Below, piece by piece: positions 14,724 to 23,300 of a stretch of DNA of 54,482 nucleotides (the stretch's first letter is position 1; each line of letters starts with the position of its first letter). The position numbers and the translations under genes were made by a program. The notes under the pieces are model-generated. The model was not told where the DNA came from. It ran no database searches and saw only the letters and a list, made by a program, of their open reading frames with translations. Source of the DNA: Anaerolineae bacterium (lineage in GTDB: Bacteria > Chloroflexota > Anaerolineae > Aggregatilineales > Phototrophicaceae). The DNA lies in assembly GCA_023382675.1 (NCBI GenBank), contig JAHDWN010000016.1, forward strand, positions 1 through 54,482, given 5' to 3'.

Positions 14724-15839
14724 CTACAAGCTGCTGAGCGCCTCGGCCATGTTCGGATAGATGTCGAAAATCGTGTCCAGGCCGGCCAGTTCGAGCACTT
14801 CCTTGACGCGATCCGAGGGCGCGACGAGCACAAGCTGTTTGCTGCTCGCCTTGAGCTTCTTCAGCCCGGAGACCAGCTCGCGCAGCCCGGCGCTGGACAT
14901 ATACTCGACCGACGCCAGCTCGATAGCCAGGCTTTGCGCGCCGGATGCCTCGAATTCGTCCAGCATGTCGCCGAGCTGACTCGCCGTGGTCGAGTCGACG
15001 CGCCCGCTGATCTCGACGATCCAGGCATTGCGCTTCTCATTGGTCGTTGCCTGCCAGATGCTCCCGGACGCGGCGGCGGGACGTGGCGGCGCGGCGGACG
15101 TTTCGCGCGCGGCCTGCGCAGCGCGGCGCGTGCCGTCCGGCAGGATCGCGTCGGTGAGGCTGCTCGTCTGCGCTAACTGTGCGTCGGTCAGGCCGGTCAC
15201 GCCGCTCAGATTGGCCGCCTGCAAGATCGCCCCATCCAGCAGCGCGCCGCTCAGGTTCGCGCCCTCCAGATTCGCGTTCGTCAGATCGGCAGCGCTCAAA
15301 TCCGCCTCGGCGAGATTGGCCTCGCGCAGATCGGCCTTCGCCAGCCGCGCGTGCAGCAGCAAACACCGCTCCAGCGTCGCGCCCCAGAGCTGCGCGGCTT
15401 GCAGGTTGGCATAGCGCAGGTCGGCCTCGGTCAGATCCGCCGCCCACAGCTCGGCGTTTTCCAGATCGGCGCGTGCCAGTCGCACACCTTGCACTGAGCC
15501 ATCGACCAGCCAGCCCTGCGTCCGCAGTTCGGCGGCGGCGTTGAGCGCGACGGCATTCGCCTGGCTGCCGAGCTGGCGGATGAGCTGCTTCCGCTGCGTC
15601 TCGCGCTGCTCGCGCTCGCGGGTGCGTTCCAGCAGCCAATCCAGCAGGTAGAACGTGATCGCCGTGCCGAGCAAGCCCGTCGCGAGGTTCGCGCCGATGT
15701 CCGCCAGCGAGACACCGCCGTTGACAACCGACGGAATGCCGATGATCAGCGAGAGCACGATCAGGACGGCGAGCACGATCCCGGTTTGCTGGCGGGAGGA
15801 ACGGCGTGTCCAGAAGGAGGACTGCGGGCGTTGTTTCAT
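14724..15839 (-). CDS. membrane pentapeptide-repeat protein with C-terminal STAS domain
   Basis: 371 residues. Two hydrophobic segments (about 20-38 and 45-67) anchor the N-terminus, followed by a basic coiled coil (LLERTREREQRETQRKQL). Residues about 118-225 are A(D/N)LxxA pentapeptide repeats (for example LARADLENAELWAADLTEADLRYANL, read in short units), which form a right-handed quadrilateral helix. After an Ala/Pro-rich linker, residues 262-371 form a STAS domain of the anti-sigma antagonist type, with the phospho-site Ser in VEYMSSAGLREL. The STAS part is normally a partner-switch module (SpoIIAA/RsbV); here it is tied to the membrane. No anti-sigma kinase or PP2C phosphatase is adjacent. 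Confidence 0.88.
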   Translation of the reverse strand: MKQRPQSSFWTRRSSRQQTGIVLAVLIVLSLIIGIPSVVNGGVSLADIGANLATGLLGTAITFYLLDWLLERTREREQRETQRKQLIRQLGSQANAVALNAAAELRTQGWLVDGSVQGVRLARADLENAELWAADLTEADLRYANLQAAQLWGATLERCLLLHARLAKADLREANLAEADLSAADLTNANLEGANLSGALLDGAILQAANLSGVTGLTDAQLAQTSSLTDAILPDGTRRAAQAARETSAAPPRPAAASGSIWQATTNEKRNAWIVEISGRVDSTTASQLGDMLDEFEASGAQSLAIELASVEYMSSAGLRELVSGLKKLKASSKQLVLVAPSDRVKEVLELAGLDTIFDIYPNMAEALSSL

Positions 15840-15918
15840 GAGGCGGCCTCGTTCGTCTAGATGCCCGCCAACTTTAGCGACGATGCCTATGTTCTGTCCA
15901 GTTTAAGGGGAGAAGATT

Positions 15919-15975
15919 ATGCACGTTTGCGAGCGCGAGAGCGACCTCAAGCGTGTGCGCGCTCATCGATCCTGA
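15919..15975 (+). CDS. possible leader peptide upstream of the FNT channel gene
   Basis: An 18-codon frame (MHVCERESDLKRVRAHRS) with a strong AGGGGAG site 6 bases before its ATG, ending 100 bases upstream of the formate/nitrite channel gene. It is rich in Arg and charged residues. It may be a translated leader that couples translation to channel expression, or a chance frame; no attenuator hairpin is obvious. Confidence 0.25.
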   Translation: MHVCERESDLKRVRAHRS

Positions 15976-16075
15976 TAATGATCCTGGATGACACCCGACA
16001 TTCGTCTGCTCAACATCCTGATAAGCCATCTAAAATAGAGATAGCACTCTGCTACATCACTAAAGGATGGTAGAC

Positions 16076-16978
16076 ATGATGGTGCAACCAGAGATCAAGC
16101 TTGATGCGCTGTATCCGGCGGAAGTCGCTCAACGCGCCGAAGATGTCGGCGTCACCAAAGCTAGTCAGTCGGTCATCCACACCCTGGTGCTGGGCATACT
16201 GGCCGGGGCATTTATCGCGCTGGGCGCAGTTTTTGCGACAACAGTTGCAGCGGGCGCGGGTAGTCTTCCGTACGGCGTGGCGCGTCTGTTGATGGGGTTT
16301 GTCTTTTGTCTGGGGCTGATTCTGGTCGTGCTGGCGGGAGCAGAATTATTCACAGGCAATAACCTGATCGTAATGGCGTGGGCCAGCCGCAAGATCAGCA
16401 CGTGGGCATTGCTGCGAAACTGGGGGCTTGTGTACGCTGCCAACTTCGTGGGCGCAGTCGGCACAGCAGCATTGATGTTCGTGACACAGCAATATAAGTT
16501 CGGCAATGGGGCTGTCGGGCAGGCAGCGCTGACCATCGCGAACAGCAAGGTCAATCTGGAATTCGGCCAGGCGCTGGCGCTGGGAATCATGTGCAATGCC
16601 CTGGTGTGTCTGGCAGTGTGGCTGACGTTAGGCGCACGCACGACGACGGATAAGTTACTGGCGATTCTCTTCCCGATCACGGCCTTTGTCGCCATGGGCT
16701 TTGAGCACAGCATCGCCAATATGTACTTCATCCCCATCGGGCTGTTGATCGCGCAGTTTGATCCCGCTTTCGCCCAGAACACCGGGTTGGTGCTGGATCA
16801 CCTGACGGCAGGCGGGCTGCTCAACAACCTGATACCGGTAACGCTGGGCAACATCATCGGTGGTGGGGGGCTTGTGGCAGCCGTGTACTGGTTTGCGTAC
16901 CTGTACAGGCCGATTTTGACCCACAACAGCAATGGAGACGCAGACGGTAACTCGCCGTCACAGTCCCGATCTGGCTAA
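16076..16978 (+). CDS. formate/nitrite transporter (FNT) family channel
   Basis: 300-residue membrane protein with six hydrophobic helices in the FNT arrangement. Recognisable family blocks are AGAFIALGAVFA (helix 1), LAGAELFTGNNLIV after helix 2, NALVCLAVWL (helix 4), GFEHSIANMYFIPIG with the conserved central His in helix 5, and a LGNIIGGGGLVA helix 6. It moves formate, nitrite or hydrosulphide across the cytoplasmic membrane; the subtype is uncertain. ATG 16076 lies 9 bases after AAAGG; an ATG at 16067 abuts that site and is unlikely. A hairpin follows the stop. The C-terminal tail is short and hydrophilic. Confidence 0.92.
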   Translation: MMVQPEIKLDALYPAEVAQRAEDVGVTKASQSVIHTLVLGILAGAFIALGAVFATTVAAGAGSLPYGVARLLMGFVFCLGLILVVLAGAELFTGNNLIVMAWASRKISTWALLRNWGLVYAANFVGAVGTAALMFVTQQYKFGNGAVGQAALTIANSKVNLEFGQALALGIMCNALVCLAVWLTLGARTTTDKLLAILFPITAFVAMGFEHSIANMYFIPIGLLIAQFDPAFAQNTGLVLDHLTAGGLLNNLIPVTLGNIIGGGGLVAAVYWFAYLYRPILTHNSNGDADGNSPSQSRSG

Positions 16979-16985
16979 ATGAGTA

Positions 16986-17016
16986 ATGGGGCTTTCCGGC
17001 GTTGTCGAAGCCCCAT
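16986..17016. terminator. hairpin downstream of the FNT gene
   Basis: Perfect 9-bp stem atggggctt (16986-16994) / aagccccat (17008-17016), 13-base loop, starting 7 bases after the FNT stop codon. No T-run follows, so strength as an intrinsic terminator is uncertain. Confidence 0.55.
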
Positions 17017-17038
17017 CCTGCCCAGTTCAGCCTGCGCA

Positions 17039-17072
17039 ACCATTGGCGGCGGGGGCGCGGCGGTTTATAGTC
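17039..17072 (+). promoter_or_regulatory. promoter repeat, copy 1
   Basis: accaTTGGCG, 17-base G-rich spacer, TATAGTc: -35 at 17043-17048 and -10 at 17066-17071, 37 bases before the ATG of the first low-GC gene. Nearly the same sequence occurs at 18177-18211 in front of the glycogen-debranching gene, so this is a duplicated promoter element. Confidence 0.65.
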
Positions 17073-17108
17073 GCCTGAAATGCTGGGAGGCAAATTGAGG
17101 AAGGTGCC

Positions 17109-17681
17109 ATGAAGTCGATTGCCTTTGTCGCGCCCATGCGAGAAGTCGTGGGAGCCATTCTCCTTGCTGCTGGGTTCGTAGAAGCGGAGATTATCGAGCA
17201 ACCTGTTGAGATGCTCAGCTATGAAAGGCGTCGCGCAGCGGGCATAGCTGTGGTGGAGTTTCATGGAACCACCAATCGAGATAATCGCATCTACGGGAGT
17301 GCAGCAGTTAAGGGAATTGCCGCATTAAAAAGCTTGAAGGAGTTGTTGCCGAATTACCTGGAACTACCGATATACAAAGCTCAAGAGTGGAGATATCGCG
17401 ATGAACAAGAATTAGACCTTGTGCTTGGTGAAATTGCGGCGCTTGTCACTGGCCACCTCTTGCTCTGGTTTGAAACACCTGTGGAAAATCCATCCGGCGC
17501 GGACATGCGTCCTCTAGACAGTTTGTCAAATCAGGAAATGCGAGAGCATGTGCTTCGAAACATCAGAATTCATGAGGCAGCGCTTGAGCGAGCAAAGCAA
17601 GCAGCGGACTCATGGGAGGTCGTAGAATGCGAGTTTCTCCTAGACTTATTCCGCAGGCAGTTGACAGAATTGCCGGATTAA
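17109..17681 (+). CDS. hypothetical protein of a low-GC two-gene island
   Basis: 190 residues, soluble, no recognised family. The N-terminal half contains hydrophobic alpha/beta pattern (REVVGAILLAAGFVEAEII, AVVEFHGT) and TNRDNRIYGSAAVKGIAALKSL; the C-terminal half is helical and acidic/basic (REHVLRNIRIHEAALERAKQAADSWEVVECEFLLDLF). GGAAGG lies 4 bases before the ATG. It is AT-richer than the FNT and debranching-enzyme genes around it and sits behind a promoter that duplicates the one of the gene beyond the island. The next gene (17740) follows 58 bases later and is probably co-transcribed. Function unknown. Confidence 0.65.
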   Translation: MKSIAFVAPMREVVGAILLAAGFVEAEIIEQPVEMLSYERRRAAGIAVVEFHGTTNRDNRIYGSAAVKGIAALKSLKELLPNYLELPIYKAQEWRYRDEQELDLVLGEIAALVTGHLLLWFETPVENPSGADMRPLDSLSNQEMREHVLRNIRIHEAALERAKQAADSWEVVECEFLLDLFRRQLTELPD

Positions 17682-17739
17682 ACTTCCTTTCGAGGTACTT
17701 CCCACGCGAAACTTGGGTAGTAGGAAAAGAGATGGTGAC

Positions 17740-18078
17740 ATGCCTTCTGAAGAATGGGACGAGATTATCGCCAGGTATCAAGAGGTCTACTTGAATTCCA
17801 GGTTTGCAGAAAATGCAAAAGGTATTTTGAAGCTAATCCCAAGAATAGTGGCTGATCCAGCGTTTGCTGATGTGGTTCCCCGCACTTCGTTGACTGCCCT
17901 GCAATTAGAAATTCCTGGCAAGAAAACGAGGATACTTGTCTGGTCTGAAAATGATGGATCGGAATACAGTATTTCGCTTCAAGATAACTCCACATATGAC
18001 GAACAGTGGACACGGGTTAGTGACGACCAGATTGTGTCTGTCCTAAGAGAACATATTCAGAGAATCTCCGCTGAATGA
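17740..18078 (+). CDS. hypothetical protein of a low-GC two-gene island
   Basis: 112-residue soluble protein, no recognised family. Predicted helix-rich start (EEWDEIIARYQEVYLNSRF) followed by a strand-rich half (LTALQLEIPGKKTRILVWSENDGSEYSISLQ) and a final helix. ATG 17740 is used; in-frame TTG 17713 lies upstream without a ribosome site. Same low GC as the gene before it. The alternation of a small acidic protein after a larger one resembles toxin/immunity or enzyme/partner pairs, but no active site is visible, so this remains a guess. Confidence 0.6.
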   Translation: MPSEEWDEIIARYQEVYLNSRFAENAKGILKLIPRIVADPAFADVVPRTSLTALQLEIPGKKTRILVWSENDGSEYSISLQDNSTYDEQWTRVSDDQIVSVLREHIQRISAE

Positions 18079-18176
18079 GTGACATCGCCTGTAACCTGCA
18101 CATCGTCTTCGGCGGCACACCTCCTAATTCTTCCTGCGCCATTGACCTCCGCAGTTTTGCCCACATCAGATCGCGT

Positions 18177-18211
18177 ACCATTGGCGGCAGGGGTGCAGAC
18201 GGTTTATAGTC
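18177..18211 (+). promoter_or_regulatory. promoter repeat, copy 2, for the glycogen-debranching gene
   Basis: accaTTGGCG, 18-base spacer, TATAGTc: -35 at 18181-18186 and -10 at 18205-18210, 28 bases before the ATG at 18239. It matches the element at 17039-17072 except for a few substitutions and one inserted base in the spacer. Confidence 0.65.
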
Positions 18212-18238
18212 TCCCGTAACCATGCGGGAGAAAACCCC

Positions 18239-20230
18239 ATGCTCGACTACGGGCGCGAGATTTGCTGTGACGGGCTGGCGGCGCGGCGCGAATGGCTGGT
18301 GACGAACGGCATCGGCGGCTTCGCCAGCGGCACGCTTGCCGGGGTGAACACGCGCCGCTATCACGGCCTGCTGATCGCCGCGCTCCAGCCGCCGTTGGGG
18401 CGGACGCTGCTCGTGAGCGGCCTGCGCGATCAGGTCGATTACGACGGCGCGGTCTACCCACTGGCGGCGCAGGCAGCGCGACCGGGCGCGTTCACACCGG
18501 GCGGCGTCGACTCGCTAATGCGCTTTCATCTCGAAGACACAACGCCCGTCTGGACGTATGCGTTTGAGGATGCGCTGCTCGAAAAGCGCGTCTGGATGCA
18601 GACCGGCGCGAACACGACCTACATCCGCTATCAGCTCCTGGCCGGGAGCGCACCCGCCGCGCTCCAGGTCGATGTCCAGATCAACTGGCGGGACATGCAC
18701 GGCAACACCCGCGCCGAACAGGTCGCTTACACGCAGGCCGCGACCACCCATGGCCTGAAGATCGGCCGTGAGGGGGAGCGCGCTTCCTTATATATCCTCA
18801 GCAGCCAGGGCGAGATCGCGCCCGCAGCGCGCAGGCCGGAAGCGGTGTTCCTGGCTGCCGAGCACGAGCGCGGGCTGAATCCGCTCGATCATGTATCAAC
18901 GGGCGCAAGCCTGCGCCACACGCTCAAGCCGGGTGAGTCACTCACGCTCGTGCTGACGACCGAGGTGGAGGCGGCGCTCGATGGCGATGCGGCCTACGTC
19001 GAGCAGCACCAGCGCGAAGATCTGCTCGTCCTGCGCAGCCCGCTCAAGCACGCGCCGGACTGGATCGGGCATCTGGTGCTGGCGGCGGATCAGTTCATCG
19101 TCCGGCGCGCGGTCGAAGGCAATGGTGACGGCCGCAGCGTGATCGCGGGTTATCACTGGTTCGGCGATTGGGGGCGCGACACGATGATCGCGCTGCCGGG
19201 GCTGACCCTGGCGACCGGGCGCTTCGCCGACGCCGCCACCATCCTGCGCACGTTCGCGCGTTTCGTCAGCCATGGGATGCTGCCCAACCGTTTCCCGGAC
19301 AGCGGCGACACACCGGAATACAACACGGTTGACGCGACCCTGTGGTACTTCGAAGCGATCCGCGCCTATCACGCCGCCACCGGCGACGACGAACTAGTCC
19401 GCGAACTCTACCCGACGCTGCGCGAGATCATCGCCTGGCACGTCAAAGGCACGCGCTACAACATCGGCGTCGATCCTGTCGATGGCCTGCTGCACGCGGG
19501 CGAGCCAGGGGTGCAGCTCACGTGGATGGATGTCAAGATCGGCGGTTGGGTGGTGACGCCGCGCCACGGCAAGCCGGTCGAGATCAACGCGCTCTGGTAC
19601 AACGCGCTGCGCTGCATGGTGGCGTTTGCCCAGCAGCTTCAACCCCTCGTCCGCGATCCTGCGCCTCTCCAGGACGACGCGGCGCGCTTCGAGCGGATGG
19701 CGGAGGCGGTGCGTGCGTCGTTCGGGCGCTTCTGGAACGCGGCGCGCGGCTGCCTCTACGACGTGATCGACACACCGGAGGGGAATGACGCAGCGATCCG
19801 CCCGAATCAGTTGTTCGCGGTGTCGCTGCATCACAACGTGCTCGACGGCGAGCGGGCGCAGGCGGTCGTCGCTGTGTGCGCGCGCAAGCTGCTGACCAGC
19901 GTCGGTCTGCGCAGCCTCGCGCCGGACGATCCGCATTACATCGGCGTCCACACGGGCAACCCTGAGTCGCGTGACTCGGCCTATCATCAGGGGACGGTCT
20001 GGACGTGGCTGATTGGCCCGTTCGTCAGCGCGCACTACCGCGTCCATGGCGATAAAGCCGCCGCCCTGCGCTATCTCGAACCGTTCCGCCATCATCTGGA
20101 CGATGGCTGCGTCGGCACGCTGGGCGAGTGTGCCCACGGCGACCCGCCGCATCGCCCGACCGCTGCCGTCGCCCAGGCGTGGAGTGTCGCCGAAGCCCTG
20201 AGAGTCTACTCTCTATTAGAGCGTACATAA
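18239..20230 (+). CDS. glycogen debranching enzyme (GDE_N + GDE_C, amylo-alpha-1,6-glucosidase type)
   Basis: 663 residues, the usual size for the archaeal/bacterial GDE type. N-terminal sugar-binding domain (about residues 10-270) opens with REWLVTNGIGGFASGTLAGVNTRRYHGLL, a family hallmark (given here as adjacent short motifs). The (alpha/alpha)6 catalytic half (about 275-655) has YHWFGDWGRDTMIALPGL, DATLWYFEA, TWMDVK and YHQGTVWTWLIGPF, with the Asp/Glu-rich pocket of GH133-like enzymes. It removes alpha-1,6 branches from glycogen in the cytoplasm. GGGAG lies 8 bases before the ATG, itself behind a duplicated promoter. No other glycogen genes adjoin. Confidence 0.95.
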   Translation: MLDYGREICCDGLAARREWLVTNGIGGFASGTLAGVNTRRYHGLLIAALQPPLGRTLLVSGLRDQVDYDGAVYPLAAQAARPGAFTPGGVDSLMRFHLEDTTPVWTYAFEDALLEKRVWMQTGANTTYIRYQLLAGSAPAALQVDVQINWRDMHGNTRAEQVAYTQAATTHGLKIGREGERASLYILSSQGEIAPAARRPEAVFLAAEHERGLNPLDHVSTGASLRHTLKPGESLTLVLTTEVEAALDGDAAYVEQHQREDLLVLRSPLKHAPDWIGHLVLAADQFIVRRAVEGNGDGRSVIAGYHWFGDWGRDTMIALPGLTLATGRFADAATILRTFARFVSHGMLPNRFPDSGDTPEYNTVDATLWYFEAIRAYHAATGDDELVRELYPTLREIIAWHVKGTRYNIGVDPVDGLLHAGEPGVQLTWMDVKIGGWVVTPRHGKPVEINALWYNALRCMVAFAQQLQPLVRDPAPLQDDAARFERMAEAVRASFGRFWNAARGCLYDVIDTPEGNDAAIRPNQLFAVSLHHNVLDGERAQAVVAVCARKLLTSVGLRSLAPDDPHYIGVHTGNPESRDSAYHQGTVWTWLIGPFVSAHYRVHGDKAAALRYLEPFRHHLDDGCVGTLGECAHGDPPHRPTAAVAQAWSVAEALRVYSLLERT

Positions 20231-20372
20231 CAATTACTGTTGCATCCGGCGCTGAAACGCTATCATTTGCGATCCGTCATAGTGGTGCTTGTGAATGGTT
20301 TGTGACCGTGCAAGTTCTTTATTTTGCAGCCAACGTTTGAATATACGTAAATTATCAAGAGGAATTCGAGAA

Positions 20373-23300
20373 ATGAAGCGACGCAAAACTGGATTACGGG
20401 TGTTGTGGCTGGCCGTGCTGATTGGCATGCTGCTGGCAGCCACGGGTGCCCTGGCGCAGGACAACCGCGCCAACAGCGCACCGGCAGTGACCGTAAACAA
20501 TACGGTCGTCGTAGCGGAAATCGGCCAGCCGGTCGTCAACGGCGGCACGGTGGCCGACTCCGAGGGGGATGCAGTCACTGTATCGGCTTCATCCGGCGTT
20601 GTGGTGATCAATGGCGACGGGACATGGACCTGGAGCGACCTGGCAAATTCAGGCGTGACCACCGTCGAAGTCGTATTTGCGGACAGCGCGGGTGCGGGCG
20701 CGGTCGTCAGCTTCAGCGTGGTTGCTCAGGCGGCAGCTGCTCCCTCGGCCACGTTCAGCGGGCCGAGCGCGCCAGTCGCCGTCGGGAGTTCGGCGCTGGT
20801 GCAGTTCACGAACCCAAGCAGCCCGGATCTGACCTACAGCTACGACTGTGACAACGACGGCATCTACGAACTAGAAGGCAGCTCGTCGCCTCAGTTCTAC
20901 TGTGTGTTCGACAGTCCTGGCAGCTATACCGTTGGCGGGCGCGTGCAGGATGCGAGCGGCGCATCCACCAGCTACACGACGATCGTCGAAGTGACTGAGG
21001 CTGCGACCGAGGCGCTCCCGATTGTGGCTCCGGCGCTGGTTTCGACTACGCTGGTGATCAACGAGATCGATTACGACCAGCCGAGCACGGATACCGCGGA
21101 ATTTGTCGAAATCAAGAACGTGAGCGGCGCGCCGATTGATCTTGATCCCTACAGCCTTGTGTTCATCAATGGCAGCGGTGGTGCCGCTTACGATACCATC
21201 GATCTCCCGGCAGTGTCGCTGGCGGCGGGCGATTACTTCGTCGTCTGTGCCAACGCGGCCACGGTTGCCAACTGCGATCTGGACGATGGCCCCGACACCA
21301 ACTTCATCCAGAACGGCTCGCCGGATGCGGTCGCGCTCGTCCTGGCTGGAACAGTCGTCGATACGGTCAGCTATGAAGGTGACACGGTAGCGCCCTACAC
21401 CGAAGGTACAGGCGCGGGTCTCGAAGATCCAAGCGCGACCGGCAGCGATAATCTCGGCCTCTCGCGCTTTCCCGACGGCGTGGATACGGACATCAACAAT
21501 GTTGATTTGAGTGTGCGCTGTATCTCACCAGGCACGGCTAACGTCAGCGCTGCATCGGCTTGTGGGAGCGAACCCCCGCCGCCGCCGACTGGCGGGTCGC
21601 TGGTCGTCAATGAGATCGATTACGACCAGGATGGCACGGACAGCGCCGAATTCATCGAGATCAAGAACGTGAGCGGCGCGCCGATCAACCTTGATCCCTA
21701 CAGCCTGGTGTTGGTCAATGGCAGTGGTGGCGGCGCTGCGATCTACGACACCATCGATCTGCCGGCGGTGGCATTGGCGGCGGGTGATTACTTCGTCGTC
21801 TGCGCTAACGCGGCCACGGTGAACAACTGCGATCTTGACGATGGCCCGGACACCAACTTCATCCAGAATGGCGCGCCGGACGCGGTCGCGCTCACGCTCG
21901 CCGGGGCGGTCGTCGATGCCGTCAGCTACGAGGGCAATACGGGCGCACCGTACACGGAAGGTACAGGCACTGGGGTGGTTGATGACCCTGCGGTTGCGAA
22001 CGCGGGCATTTCCCGACTGCCGGACGGTGCAGATACCGACAACAACGCCTTCGATATCAGTCTGCGCTGCGCAACGCCCGGCACGGCCAACTCGACCGCG
22101 ACATCCAATTGCCCAAGCGTCGCACCGCCATCCGCGTCGGTACGGATTCGCGAAATCCAGGGCGCGGCCCAGGTGCCGCCGCTGCTGGGGCAGCCGGTGC
22201 AGAGCGTGCCGGGCATCGTGACGGGCATCAAGAGCAACGGCTTCTTCATGCAAGATCCCGAGCCGGATGCGGATGATGGCACGTCCGAAGGCATCTTCGT
22301 CTTCACCAATTCCACGCCGACGGTCGCGATGGGCGATTCGGTGCTTGTCTCCGGCATTGTGAACGAGTTCTTCCGGCTGACGCAGATTTCCACTCCGCAG
22401 GTGGTCATCCAGTCGAGCGGCAACCCGCTGCCGCCGCCGGTGGTCATCGGCGCAGGTGGGCGTGTCCCGCCAACGACCGTGATCGACGATGACGGTAACT
22501 CGACCTACGATCCGGCGCTGGATGGTCTGGATTTCTACGAGAGCATGGAAGGCATGCGCGTGCAGGTCAACAATGCGCGCGTGGTCGGGCCGACCAACAA
22601 TTTCGGCGAGATCGTGTTCGTGGCCGATAACGGCGCGAATGCATCGCTGCTGACGCCGCGCGGTGGGATCGTCATCCAGCCGGGTGACTTCAACCCCGAA
22701 CGCATTTTCCTGGACGACGGTATCACTTTCCCGACGCCACAGGTGAATGTCGGCGATGGCTTTAGCGCGCCCATTATCGGCCCGCTCGACTTCACCTTCG
22801 ATAACTACAAGATTCAGCCGACCGAAGCGCTGGTCGTGACACCCGGCGGGCTGGCAGGCGAAACCGCTGTCCCGCCGTCGAGCGGCGACGAACTGAGTGT
22901 CGCCTCGTTCAACGTCGAGAACCTGAACGCGCTCGACAGCGTCGCCAAGGTCGGCGGGCTGGCCGGGTTGATCGTCTACAACCTGCATGCGCCGGACATC
23001 ATCGGCATTCAGGAAGTGCAGGATAACGACGGCCAACTCAACAGCGGCACGGTCGATGCCTCGGCGTCGGCGCAGCGGCTGATCGACGCCATCGCCGGTC
23101 TGGGCGGCCCGGTTTATGCCTTCCGCGACATTGCGCCGGTCAACAATGCGGACGGCGGCGCGCCGGGTGGTAACATCCGCGTCGGCTTCCTCTATCGCAC
23201 GGATCGCGTGACCTTCATCGACCGCCCTGGCGGCGGATCGACGGTGGCGACCGGTGTGCAGATGGGCGCGAGCGGCGTCGAGCTGACCTACAGCCCTGGC

